From: Vibrio tapetis subsp. tapetis
GTDB taxonomy: Bacteria > Pseudomonadota > Gammaproteobacteria > Enterobacterales > Vibrionaceae
Direction: 5' to 3'
DNA: 64,000 nt
NCBI RefSeq assembly: GCF_900233005.1
Contig: NZ_LT960611.1
Location: 1,860,001-1,924,000 of the forward strand
Part shown: one piece after another, positions 47,001-55,705 of the stretch
Layout: each line of letters opens with the position of its first letter
How positions within the stretch are numbered: the stretch's first letter is position 1
Position numbers and translations under genes: made by a program
The notes under the pieces: model-generated
What the model saw: the letters and a program-made list of their open reading frames with translations, nothing else
Told to the model about the DNA's origin: nothing
Database searches by the model: none

Positions 47001-48022
47001 TGAATTCTTTACGAATGCCTCCTCGCTTCGTCATCGTGACCTTAGTGCTGCTGAGTCTGGTTTCGGGCTACTTTTCTCTCGCTTATGGTTCCATTGATAT
47101 CTCGAGTAACCAGACATTATCTTCCCTACTTAGCTTTGTACATGGCAACGAACCTAAAGGGTTTGAGCAGACCGTTGTGTTAGAAATGCGTTTGCCACGA
47201 GTACTCTTAGCGGCTTTGATCGGCGGATTACTAGCGCTAGCGGGTGTGATCATTCAAGCAATAGTCCGAAACCCAATGGCCGACCCGTATTTACTCGGGG
47301 TGTCTAACGGGGCGTCAATGGTCATGGTATTGCTATTTGCCTATGGTGGAGAATGGCTGTCCCACTCGTTTTTGCCTCAATTGCTTTCAGGCTTAGGCGG
47401 GCTCTCCGCTTTCTTATTGGTGATGTTACTTGCCAGACAAAACCAGCATTCAATGAATACCAACAAACTCATTTTGGCCGGTATAGCGGTCAGTTTTATG
47501 CTCTCAGCCATCACGTCAATGATCATGCTCAGCGCTCAAAGTCAAAAACTGCCCGGTATTATGCAATGGATGATGGGCTCGCTCGTCAATGCCCAGTGGT
47601 CTCAACTTCCCATGCTCACTACCGCTCTGATATTAGGACTGGTTGTTGCAGTTAAATACTCGCGAGTTTTGGATGCATTGAGTTTAGGGGATGAAAAAGC
47701 CGCGACACTTGGCGTCAATTTGCGCTTTCATCGTTTTATGTGGTCGGTTCTTACCGCCTTATTAACCGGAATCGCGGTTTCTCAAGTTGGCGTAGTTGGC
47801 TTTATCGGTTTAATGGTTCCACATTTTGCTCGATTTTTAGTTGGTGGCAGCCATCACTGTCTATTGCCGATCTCAGTGTTATTAGGCGCATTACTGTGCA
47901 TTTTGGTCGACCTTCTCTGTAGAATTTTGATTCGTCCAGAAGAACTCCCCATCGGCATACCCATGGCGATTATCGCCATGCCTTTCTTCTTATGGCTGTT
48001 GAGGTCAAATCATGCACGTTGA
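47000..48022 (+). CDS. FecCD-family ABC transporter permease
   Basis: 340-residue permease with about 10 helices. Family motifs: EMRLPRVLLAALIGGLLALAGVIIQAIVRNPMADPYLLGVSNGAS (residues about 64-108), AGIAVSFMLSAI, LGVNLRFHRFMW and the ATPase contact VGFIGLMVPHFARFLVGGSHHCLLPIS. It imports cobalamin or ferric siderophores/haem in related systems. It overlaps the ATPase gene by 11 bp. Confidence 0.92.
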   Translation: MNSLRMPPRFVIVTLVLLSLVSGYFSLAYGSIDISSNQTLSSLLSFVHGNEPKGFEQTVVLEMRLPRVLLAALIGGLLALAGVIIQAIVRNPMADPYLLGVSNGASMVMVLLFAYGGEWLSHSFLPQLLSGLGGLSAFLLVMLLARQNQHSMNTNKLILAGIAVSFMLSAITSMIMLSAQSQKLPGIMQWMMGSLVNAQWSQLPMLTTALILGLVVAVKYSRVLDALSLGDEKAATLGVNLRFHRFMWSVLTALLTGIAVSQVGVVGFIGLMVPHFARFLVGGSHHCLLPISVLLGALLCILVDLLCRILIRPEELPIGIPMAIIAMPFFLWLLRSNHAR

Positions 48023-48761
48023 TGTTCGCAACCTAGGCTATCAGGTAGGAAAACACGCCCTTTTATCGGGCATTTCGCTTTCAATTGAGAGCGGAAAAAA
48101 GATTGGTCTTCTCGGCCCAAATGGCTCTGGTAAAACCACACTATTAAAATTGATTGCGGGTCTGATTCAACCAAGCCAAGGTCAGATTGCTTTCAACACG
48201 ACGCCATCAGTCGATATTAAACGCAAAGAAATGGCACAAATCATTGGTCTAATGGCGCAGCACTCTTTGGCTGAGTGCCCATTACTGGTTAAAGACATCG
48301 TCTTACTTGGTCAGCTGTTTGGGCGTGACCATAAATTATTCAAACAGGTGGTTTCGAGCACTCAGATAGACACACTACTTGAGCAGACCTTTTATCAATT
48401 ATCAGGCGGTGAACAACAGAGGGTGATGTTGGCTCAACTGCTCTACCAAAACCCAAATATATTACTACTCGATGAGCCAGCAAATCATTTAGACATGCAT
48501 AATATCTGGCAATTGATGTCGCAAGTCTCTGATTGCTGCAAAACGGTCATTACCAGTTTTCATTGTTTTAATTCAGCCGCACAATTTTGTGACGAGTTAG
48601 TGCTGCTCAAAAATGGCAACATTCATACCCATGGAAGTGTCGAGCAAGTACTCACACCCAAAAACCTCCACGCTGTATTCGGAATAGAAACCGAAATAGT
48701 CACAAAAAAAAATGGCCGAATCGCCGTGCTGGTTAATGGTTTTTCATCACGTTCAACATAA
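48012..48761 (+). CDS. FecE/BtuD-family ABC transporter ATP-binding protein
   Basis: 249-residue ATPase. Walker A GPNGSGKTT at about 37-45, Q-loop IGLMAQHSL, signature LSGGEQQRVMLAQLL, Walker B ILLLDEPANHLDMHN, and a switch-His region in which the usual TxHD is SFHCFNSAAQF. The last gene of the importer operon; a Mn riboswitch unit follows. The substrate is undetermined. Confidence 0.92.
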   Translation: MHVDVRNLGYQVGKHALLSGISLSIESGKKIGLLGPNGSGKTTLLKLIAGLIQPSQGQIAFNTTPSVDIKRKEMAQIIGLMAQHSLAECPLLVKDIVLLGQLFGRDHKLFKQVVSSTQIDTLLEQTFYQLSGGEQQRVMLAQLLYQNPNILLLDEPANHLDMHNIWQLMSQVSDCCKTVITSFHCFNSAAQFCDELVLLKNGNIHTHGSVEQVLTPKNLHAVFGIETEIVTKKNGRIAVLVNGFSSRST

Positions 48762-48856
48762 GGCCGTGAATAGCGCTTTATAGAACGGGGGCTGAAACCT
48801 TCTTTAACAATCCTTTTTTGTCCAATACTTGAAATATCAATTCACTTACCGCTATA

Positions 48857-49040
48857 CTCCCCATCCCTTTGGGGAGTAGCCTCTTCTATCACATAAAAAT
48901 ACGATGAAGATGGTCGTCAACATAATTGAAGCAAAATCTTCGTGGCGATCATGACTTACATACACTGGTGTAAGTTTGGCGAGACCATTGGCAAACCAGC
49001 ATGAACCGGGGTGGGACATGTAGGCTTGTCTATGGTTCTA
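48857..49040 (+). ncRNA. Manganese riboswitch (yybP-ykoY type)
   Basis: Leader of mneA. The hallmark GGGGAGTAG is at 48871-48879, preceded by a complementary ACTCCCC (48857). The element TCGTCAACATA follows at about 48914. Downstream lie the stem ACTTACATACACTGGTGTAAGT and GGCGAGACCATTGG. The 3' end forms a hairpin GAACC (49003)...GGTTC (49034) containing GACA/TGTC, which may control the downstream ribosome site. yybP-ykoY RNAs switch on exporters when Mn is high. Recognised from motifs, not by covariance search. Confidence 0.78.
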
Positions 49041-49070
49041 ATAATAACTCTCGCCCCAAAGAGCAAAACT

Positions 49071-49628
49071 GTGAGCGTATTATTCATCTCCATTATTTCG
49101 GTGGCTTTAGCTGAAATTGGAGACAAAACCCAACTGTTGTCCTTTCTATTGGCAAGCCGGTATCGCAAGCCGATTCCCATTATTGCCGCTATATTTTTTG
49201 CAACCATTCTCAATCATGCACTCGCGGCTTGGTTTGGTGTCATGGTGGCCGACTACCTATCTCCTGAAGTATTAAAGTGGATATTAGTGGTGAGCTTTAT
49301 CGCCATGGCCGGATGGATACTGATCCCCGATAAATTAGACGAGAATGAAAAAGTGTCCAACAGAGGCCCCTTCGTGGCGAGCTTCATCGCCTTTTTCATT
49401 GCAGAAATTGGAGACAAAACTCAAGTTGCTACCACCGTCCTTGGCGCTCAATATCATGATGCTCTTCTTTGGGTAATTCTTGGTACAACCATCGGCATGT
49501 TGCTGGCTAACGTTCCTGTTGTTTTGGCAGGCCAGTTCTCTGCAGACAAGCTACCGCTTAATTTAATTCGTAAGGTAACGGCAACCTTGTTTGTGTTGCT
49601 AGCGATGGCGGCCGCAATAGGCTTGTAA
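49071..49628 (+). CDS. mneA: Manganese exporter, GDT1/UPF0016 family
   Basis: 185 residues. I start at the GTG at 49071, which gives VSVLFISIISVALAEIGDKTQ, the family N-terminus, with AAAGAG upstream; the longer frame from 49011 runs through the riboswitch. It has six predicted helices with two copies of the E-x-G-D-K-[TS] motif: AEIGDKTQLLSFLLAS at about 15-30 and AEIGDKTQVATTVLGA at about 122-137. These form the cation site in the TMEM165/GDT1 family. Vibrio MneA exports Mn2+. Riboswitch control fits. Confidence 0.92.
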   Translation: MSVLFISIISVALAEIGDKTQLLSFLLASRYRKPIPIIAAIFFATILNHALAAWFGVMVADYLSPEVLKWILVVSFIAMAGWILIPDKLDENEKVSNRGPFVASFIAFFIAEIGDKTQVATTVLGAQYHDALLWVILGTTIGMLLANVPVVLAGQFSADKLPLNLIRKVTATLFVLLAMAAAIGL

Positions 49629-49641
49629 CTGCCCGAAGATT

Positions 49642-49672
49642 CTCGCTCTATAGATATGGAGCGAGAGTGTTA
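49642..49672. terminator. Hairpin after mneA
   Basis: TCTCGCTC and GAGCGAGA pair around TATAGATATG directly after the mneA stop. No long T-run follows, so this is a likely but not certain terminator. Confidence 0.45.
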
Positions 49673-49905
49673 ACACAATGATTTTCACTGTTCCTGCACG
49701 AATGAAATACGGTGAGATAAGATTCAGATCAAGCCTTTTGGTTCCTAGCCGCATTTTTCTCACTGTCCAAACAAAATAAAACTCAGAATTTCTACATTTT
49801 GTGACACAAGTCTGTATAATTCGCCGCCTATTTACCTTTACTTGCTTCCCATTTTGGCTAACTGGCCGATCTTTGGCCGAACAGTACACAGCTAGGACTA
49901 CTTCT

Positions 49906-51516
49906 TTGATATCTACAGCAAACATTACAATGCAATTTGGCGCTGAGCCGTTGTTTGAAAACATCTCTGCAAAATTTGGCAACGGTAACCGTTATGGTTT
50001 AATCGGGGCGAATGGTTGTGGCAAATCAACATTCATGAAGATCCTAAGCGGTGCGCTAACACCAAGCTCTGGCAACATCTCTATTACCCCGGGCCAAAAG
50101 CTGGGCGTACTGAGCCAAGACCAATTCGCCTTCGAACAATACAGCGTTATTGACGTTGTTATCATGGGTGACACTAAGCTTTGGGAAATCAAGCAAGAGC
50201 GTGAACGCATCTACTCACTGCCAGAAATGAGTGAAGAAGACGGCATGAAAGTCGCTGAACTTGAAAGTGAGTTTGCTGAAATGGATGGCTACAGCGCAGA
50301 AAGCCGCGCTGGCGACATCTTATTGCAAGCCGGTATTGAAGAAGAATTTCACTTTGGCCTAATGCAGCAAGTTGCTCCTGGTTGGAAACTTCGTGTTCTA
50401 CTGGCGCAAGCTCTATTCGCTAACCCAGATATCCTGCTACTTGATGAACCAACGAACAACTTGGACATCCACACCATTAACTGGTTAGCAGAAGAGTTGA
50501 ACCAACGTAAATGTACGATGATCATCATTTCGCACGACCGTCACTTCTTAAACTCAGTTTGTACTCACATGGCAGACATCGATTACGGTGAACTGCGCAT
50601 TTACCCAGGTAACTACGAGTACTTCCTTGAAGCTTCTGGTCTTATCCGCGAGCAGTTGCTATCAAGCAATGCGAAGAAAAGTGCAGAGATTTCTGAACTT
50701 CAAGACTTTGTGAACCGTTTTGGTGCCAACGCATCGAAAGCGAAGCAAGCCGCATCTCGTGCTAAGAAAATGGATAAAATCACTCTGGACGAAGTGAAAT
50801 CTTCAAGCCGAATGAGCCCTTCTATTAACTTCGGTGAAGGTAAAAAACTTCATCGTCTTGCACTTGAAATTAAAGATCTTGGTCACTCGTTTGATGACGA
50901 GTTACTTTTTGAAGGCGGTGAAATGCTGCTTGAAGCAGGCACAAGACTGGCGGTTATCGGTGAAAATGGTGTTGGTAAAACCACCTTCCTTCGCTGCCTA
51001 GTGAAAGATCTAGAGCAAAAAGAAGGCATGATTAAGTGGTCTGAAAATGCTTCTGTAGGCTACTGCCCACAAGACAGCACAGAAGATTTCGACAACGATT
51101 TAAGCATCTTCGATTGGATCTCTCAATGGCGTACCGCGAAACACGACGACCTTATGGTACGTGGTATTTTGGGCCGCCTATTGTTTACCGCTGATGATTC
51201 AAACAAAAAAGCGCGTAACTGTTCTGGTGGTGAGAAAAACCGTCTATTGTTTGGCAAGCTAATGATGCAAGACATCAACGTATTGATCATGGACGAGCCG
51301 ACTAACCACATGGATATGGAAGCGATTGAAGCACTAAACGAAGCGCTTAAAGTTTATGAAGGCACACTGATTTTTGTCAGCCATGACCGTGAATTTGTGT
51401 CATCATTGGCAACACGCATTATCGATATTAAAGATAAGAAATTAGTGAACTTCCAAGGTACGTACAACGAGTATCTTGATCACCAAAAACGTTTACTGCA
51501 AGTAGAAATCGCTTAG
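49906..51516 (+). CDS. ybiT: ABC-F ATPase YbiT
   Basis: Duplicated ATPase of 536 residues acting on ribosomes. The start is taken as the TTG at 49906, since YbiT begins [11 protein letters not shown] and AGGA lies 8 bp before; the longer frame from 49801 is out of family. First domain: Walker [15 protein letters not shown], linker with the Lys/Ala-rich [15 protein letters not shown] and the second domain: Walker [39 protein letters not shown] proteins gate translation; YbiT's exact task is unclear. VF530 follows by 20 bp. Confidence 0.94.
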   Translation: MISTANITMQFGAEPLFENISAKFGNGNRYGLIGANGCGKSTFMKILSGALTPSSGNISITPGQKLGVLSQDQFAFEQYSVIDVVIMGDTKLWEIKQERERIYSLPEMSEEDGMKVAELESEFAEMDGYSAESRAGDILLQAGIEEEFHFGLMQQVAPGWKLRVLLAQALFANPDILLLDEPTNNLDIHTINWLAEELNQRKCTMIIISHDRHFLNSVCTHMADIDYGELRIYPGNYEYFLEASGLIREQLLSSNAKKSAEISELQDFVNRFGANASKAKQAASRAKKMDKITLDEVKSSSRMSPSINFGEGKKLHRLALEIKDLGHSFDDELLFEGGEMLLEAGTRLAVIGENGVGKTTFLRCLVKDLEQKEGMIKWSENASVGYCPQDSTEDFDNDLSIFDWISQWRTAKHDDLMVRGILGRLLFTADDSNKKARNCSGGEKNRLLFGKLMMQDINVLIMDEPTNHMDMEAIEALNEALKVYEGTLIFVSHDREFVSSLATRIIDIKDKKLVNFQGTYNEYLDHQKRLLQVEIA

Positions 51517-51536
51517 TCTCATAGAGGAATCGCTTA

Positions 51537-51938
51537 ATGGATAAAAGAATTCAAGAGCAACAAAACAACCCACTTCATGGTTTAAAAGCAGAAACTATGC
51601 TGACAGAGCTGGTTGATTTCTACGACTGGGATATTTTATACGCCGCACTAGGCTTAAAGTGTTTCCACCTAAACCCAACTATCGCGAGCAGCGTTAAGTT
51701 TTTGAAGAAAACGGAATGGGCAAAAGACAAGGTAGAAAACTTTTACCTATATCGTTTTAAACGCATGCCCCGTGCAAGCGCTGAACAGTTTGAAATGAAG
51801 CCTCGTGAACGTGGATTCGCTGATGGCGTTGAGCCTAAAGAGCCAATGGAACTGACGCACGAGATCATTGTAGAAATGCAAGAGCAGGCAGAAGCGAATT
51901 ACCGCGCTAAAAAAGCCGGTCGTCGACCACGCTACTAA
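51537..51938 (+). CDS. VF530 (DUF2132) DNA-binding protein
   Basis: 133-residue protein. The family core NNPLHGLKAETMLTELVDFYDWDILYAAL ... CFHLNPTIASSVKFLKKTEWAKDKVENFYLY is intact at residues 10-75. The C-terminal part is basic (KAGRRPRY). The VF530 family was named from V. fischeri and folds into a helical DNA-binding bundle. Here it follows ybiT in the same direction, then a strong terminator. Confidence 0.88.
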   Translation: MDKRIQEQQNNPLHGLKAETMLTELVDFYDWDILYAALGLKCFHLNPTIASSVKFLKKTEWAKDKVENFYLYRFKRMPRASAEQFEMKPRERGFADGVEPKEPMELTHEIIVEMQEQAEANYRAKKAGRRPRY

Positions 51939-51951
51939 AAATGCATAAATG

Positions 51952-51984
51952 AAGGGAGAAAGCAGCGTGCTTTCTCCCTTTTTT
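51952..51984 (+). terminator. Terminator after the VF530 gene
   Basis: AAGGGAGAAAGC and GCTTTCTCCCTT form a perfect 12-bp stem with a 5-base loop followed by TTTT. It ends the ybiT-VF530 unit. Confidence 0.88.
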
Positions 51985-52012
51985 AAATCTAGATCACCCA
52001 CACGAAAAACCA

Positions 52013-52963
52013 CTACCGTGAGTGCTGTTTAAGAAAGTCCCAGATAGTTGCCGCTCCATCAATATCATTATTTTTTGTACCCAAAAGACGAGGCATATCT
52101 GGTACGTTACTGCCAGGAAGAGTATGCCCACCCCCTTCCACTGTGTACAACATCACACCGCAGTATCGCAAATTACCGCTGTAATCTGTCACAAAGATTC
52201 GAGAATCATCAGATGAATCAAGATCGGATAAATAATACCGTTTTGGCTCATCCAAACAGCCGTTATGTTTAGCCCAAAGTAATATTGACTGAGATGTTGA
52301 AACCACCTCTCCTCTTTTCTGACGCTTGAAGCCGACAAAACCACCGCCGTAAGGCACCATAGGGTCATCCCGCCCATTCATCAGCAAGATAGGAACAGGG
52401 AGTGTAGGCCGGCAAGTCGGGTAAATATTCTTCGCTATGTTCGCCGTAATCGGAGCAATCGCCGCCAATACGCATTGTCATTATTCCACCATTAGAGATC
52501 CCTGTAACGTACACTCGATGAGGATCTACGTGCTCATGGTTAATGAAATGAGCAATGAGTACAGAGATAAATTCAATATCGTCTATATTGGGCTCGAGAT
52601 CAGCGATATCCCGAAACGAATGATCGCGCCCATCGCGCCAAAAATCATTGACACCATTCGGGTATGCCACGATAAAGCCTTCACTTTCTGCAAGCTGGGT
52701 AAAGCCTAAATACTTAGCAGGGCTTAGCCCATCACCTTTCCCCCACCGTGAAGTACAATCACCAATGGTGGCTTCGTGTCTTCAACAACAAGCGACGGAA
52801 TACGGACATAATAGCTCCGCAAAACACGACCTACACGGATGTCCTCTTGCTGTAAACCAAGAGCAGTATGTGCCGGGGCGGCAACCCCATATTGAGTATG
52901 CAGAGTCAGCCACATCAGTAAACACGAAAACACGGGAAAAAATCGACTTCCTTTTATCATCAC
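52013..52963 (-). pseudogene. PHB depolymerase-family esterase, broken
   Basis: A secreted alpha/beta-hydrolase (LpqC-like) in three frames. Part 1: signal peptide and VLHGGGKV. Part 2: AYPNGVNDFW and the nucleophile GISNGGIMTMR. Part 3: AAIAPITANIAKNIYPTC, LLMNGRDDPMVPYGGG and VEGGGHTLPG with the catalytic His. The first break is one base short (GGAAAGGT would need one A more). The second joins MTMR straight to AAIAP, losing the usual eight or nine residues and shifting frame, consistent with a deletion of about 26 bp. Two lesions argue for a genuine pseudogene. Confidence 0.85.
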
Positions 52964-53168
52964 CCCAATCCTCTGGTGCCTTTGTAATTTCTCTCACCCT
53001 ATTTAGCATAGAAACAAAAAAGCACTAGAGCGACTGTCTAGCGAGCGAATCAGTGATGCGTTTTTCAACCTTAAAGGGAAATAAGCTCGTCGACAGGCAT
53101 TTAACTCTTGGTCTTACGAGCGTTACTTGAGACAATCAGCCCCACAACTTCAAACCCTACGGTTTATT

Positions 53169-53405
53169 ATGAAACTTTTAGTACGCAACCTTTCACGCTC
53201 AACGACAGAGCAAGAACTCCGAGTGCTTTTTTCTGAATTCGGTTCTGTAGCCGACTGCAACTTGGTATTAGATCAAGTCACAGGCAAGTCAAAAGGCTTC
53301 GCATTTGTTGAAATGCCGCAAGAAGACCAAGCAGCAGCTGCGATCAAGAATTTGAACGAAGCAAGCGTTGCGAAAAGCAAAATTCGAGTAAAAGAAGCAG
53401 AATAA
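53169..53405 (+). CDS. RNA recognition motif (RRM) protein
   Basis: Single RRM domain of 78 residues from the ATG at 53169 (a longer frame from 53127 is not favoured). RNP2 LLVRNLSRS at residues 2-10 and RNP1 KGFAFVEM at about 44-51 are both intact. Bacterial RRM proteins of this small type bind RNA and often rise under cold or stress. Monocistronic, with a bidirectional hairpin downstream. Confidence 0.9.
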   Translation: MKLLVRNLSRSTTEQELRVLFSEFGSVADCNLVLDQVTGKSKGFAFVEMPQEDQAAAAIKNLNEASVAKSKIRVKEAE

Positions 53406-53428
53406 CGGCACTTTTTATCGAATAGCTT

Positions 53429-53460
53429 ACAAAGCCAACGAGTTAATTCGTTGGCTTTGT
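53429..53460. terminator. Hairpin shared by RRM and AraC genes
   Basis: ACAAAGCCAACGA and TCGTTGGCTTTGT form a 13-bp perfect stem with a 6-base loop between the convergent genes, overlapping the last codons of the AraC gene. A classical T-run is lacking; likely bidirectional terminator. Confidence 0.6.
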
Positions 53461-54327
53461 TGATTCACAATCCAAATTATTGCGAAATTCTCTTGGCGTT
53501 TGCCCCGTATGTTGCTTAAACACTTTAGAGAAATAGCTACCACTTTGATAACCCAGTGCCAGACCGATTTGGGTGATAGATTCACTCGGATCAGACAACT
53601 GCTCTTTCGCAAGGCCAATTCGAAACGATTGAATCCAACTTGCTACCCCCATATCAAACTGCTGCCTAAATGCCTGTTTCAAATAGCACTCATTGGTTGC
53701 CAATTCTTTTGCCAAACAAGGTATATTCCAATTTAGATATGGCTGTTGAGCAATTCTTTCACAAGCACGCTCTGCCAATGTTCTTGGCTCTCGATGAACC
53801 ATCAGCAAAGCAAGTAGCTCAAAGAGCTTTCCTTTTAACCATAACGCTCGTGACGCCCCCTGATAATCACTGCTCCAGATAGACATCGCAATTTTTCGAA
53901 TATCCCCTGTTAACGCCATTTGCCAGCCCGTTTCATATAACTCGAATGGCCGAAATGATGACCCATTGCCCTCCGGAAGTAGACTCTTAGTCAAGCTATG
54001 GTGCAATGGAAAATAAATACGGATATTTTCTATTTTCCCATTCCTAGGTAGCGCAATAGAATTGTGTAGATCGGGCTCAGGGATAAGTGAGGCAATACAA
54101 CGAAACGCGAAAGATGATGCTGGGTAATCTGGGTATTCGGGGCTTTCCGCATGATTCGTTCCAGTAAAGCTAACGTAAAACCCGGCGTCTGCGGGATCAT
54201 TAAAACGTACAGAGTCTAACGCCTTACAGTTAACCACATAAGCACTGACACCTTCGCCCATCGCAACAACATCATACTTTCCTTCCAGCCCTCTTACTTG
54301 GCTCAAGCTCTTCACGATATTCCCCAC
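53443..54327 (-). CDS. AraC-family regulator of siderophore uptake (PchR/YbtA-like)
   Basis: 294 residues. The N-terminal sensing domain (about 1-190) and a C-terminal AraC DNA-binding domain with NWNIPCLAKELATNECYLKQAFRQQF (first HTH) and ITQIGLALGYQSGSYFSKVFKQHTGQTPREFR (second HTH). Siderophore-responsive members such as PchR and YbtA control a receptor and an MFS transporter, which here are the next two genes upstream on the same strand. A near-perfect Fur box lies 50 bp before the start. Confidence 0.85.
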   Translation of the reverse strand: MGNIVKSLSQVRGLEGKYDVVAMGEGVSAYVVNCKALDSVRFNDPADAGFYVSFTGTNHAESPEYPDYPASSFAFRCIASLIPEPDLHNSIALPRNGKIENIRIYFPLHHSLTKSLLPEGNGSSFRPFELYETGWQMALTGDIRKIAMSIWSSDYQGASRALWLKGKLFELLALLMVHREPRTLAERACERIAQQPYLNWNIPCLAKELATNECYLKQAFRQQFDMGVASWIQSFRIGLAKEQLSDPSESITQIGLALGYQSGSYFSKVFKQHTGQTPREFRNNLDCESTKPTN

Positions 54328-54376
54328 TTCGCTCTCCCAAATCAGTTAAACGGGTACTCTGCACCACACCATAGTA

Positions 54377-54395
54377 AATGATAATAGTTATCATT
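54377..54395. promoter_or_regulatory. Fur box upstream of the AraC gene
   Basis: AATGATAATAGTTATCATT matches the 19-bp Fur palindrome with a single deviation. It lies 50 bp upstream of the AraC start and after the MFS stop. Best-scoring Fur box in the window by eye. Confidence 0.88.
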
Positions 54396-54460
54396 GATAT
54401 TGATAGATGTGTGAGTATCATTATTTCACTGAATCGAGAGCCGACGTTTATCCGATAATC

Positions 54461-55705
54461 CTATTGAGCTTCCACAGTATCTTGAGTTGAGCCGATTAAC
54501 TTGTTAATGCAAGCCATCGCAATACAAGTAAATGTGACCAAGAAACCGTAATGGTACAGATAGCCAAACCGCTCAATGATCACGCCACAAATCATGGCCG
54601 TCGCGATGGCCACCAGCATATCCATTGATTGGAACATTGAGAAATCCACACCGGATTGCGTTCCGTAGGCATAGTCCATCATCAAGGTATACAAAGCGAC
54701 GAATTTGGCCGCAGAAACCACACTATTGAGAATAAACAGCGCCTCCAATCCCCAATCAAGAGTGAATACTTGCGCGCTATACAAAGCCAATAATGAAAAC
54801 GTAATGGCCTCAACAACTAACAGTAAATAGATGGCCTTAATCGCAGACACTTGCTTAACCAGCCAGCCACCAAACGCAACACCAACAAGCCCTGTCAGAA
54901 CACCGCCTCCGGCTACCAACAAACCTAAGTTGGCAAGACCGATCCCCTGATCGTATAAAAATGGCATCATCATAGACAGTGCCCCGCGAGTCCCTAATTG
55001 GCTGACGATCACCAATACAAGCCCTGTCCGCACCAAAGGGTTTTGTAACGACTTGCTTAATGATGGCTTCGCGTCTTCAACATTCGCCGACAAGCTCACT
55101 TCTTTCATTCGAAACAGGCTCCACGTCGGTAAGCTCATTATTAGGACTAAAGCAGCCAAAATAAGAAGAGCGTACTGCCACGAGACAAAACCCATGACAT
55201 AAATAAACAAGCCTCCACCAAACACAGCGCCACAATACGCACCGCCAACCTGCATAATGTTACCAAGGTATCTCTTTTTCACTGGCAATTGATCAACGGC
55301 CAATCCATCTGCGGTGATATCTGCAAACGTAGACGCCAAAGTAAGCACAAGCACGCAAGCAAAAACCGCATTCAGGTGGCTAACCGCAGAGGTCAACGAT
55401 AGCAGCACTAACATGGCAACCATACAAAACTGAGCAAGGATGATGATTACTGCATGCCGGAAAAACACACTTCCTTGTTTCCGCTGGCGTTCAATGTAAG
55501 GCGACCATAAAAACTTCAAGCCCCAAGGCAACATTGCCAAATAGAACAGGCCGATCTGAGAGGTAGAGATCCCTTCACTTCTCATTACCGCAGGCAACCC
55601 TTGTAAGGTAAACATACCAATCAAACTTTGAATGGTATAAACGCTCGCCAAAATGGCGAGCAAGGGTTTTATTTTATTGGAAAATGAACTAGCCATTAAT
55701 GTCAT
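54461..55705 (-). CDS. RhtX/FptX/YbtX-type MFS transporter
   Basis: 414-residue major-facilitator protein with 12 helices (for example LLAILASVYTIQSLIGMF, IILAQFCMVAMLVLLSL). The pattern LAMLPWGLKFLWSPYIERQR near 52-71 is that of the RhtX/FptX and AmpG-like group, which takes ferric siderophores across the inner membrane. The start directly follows the stop of the receptor gene (TAGATG), so the two are co-translated. It gives the module an alternative to an ABC importer. Confidence 0.85.
   Translation of the reverse strand: MTLMASSFSNKIKPLLAILASVYTIQSLIGMFTLQGLPAVMRSEGISTSQIGLFYLAMLPWGLKFLWSPYIERQRKQGSVFFRHAVIIILAQFCMVAMLVLLSLTSAVSHLNAVFACVLVLTLASTFADITADGLAVDQLPVKKRYLGNIMQVGGAYCGAVFGGGLFIYVMGFVSWQYALLILAALVLIMSLPTWSLFRMKEVSLSANVEDAKPSLSKSLQNPLVRTGLVLVIVSQLGTRGALSMMMPFLYDQGIGLANLGLLVAGGGVLTGLVGVAFGGWLVKQVSAIKAIYLLLVVEAITFSLLALYSAQVFTLDWGLEALFILNSVVSAAKFVALYTLMMDYAYGTQSGVDFSMFQSMDMLVAIATAMICGVIIERFGYLYHYGFLVTFTCIAMACINKLIGSTQDTVEAQ

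Noticed and set aside
52437..53028. Plus-strand ORFs opposite the esterase
   Set aside because: Overlapping shadow frames; the minus strand carries recognisable esterase motifs even though broken.
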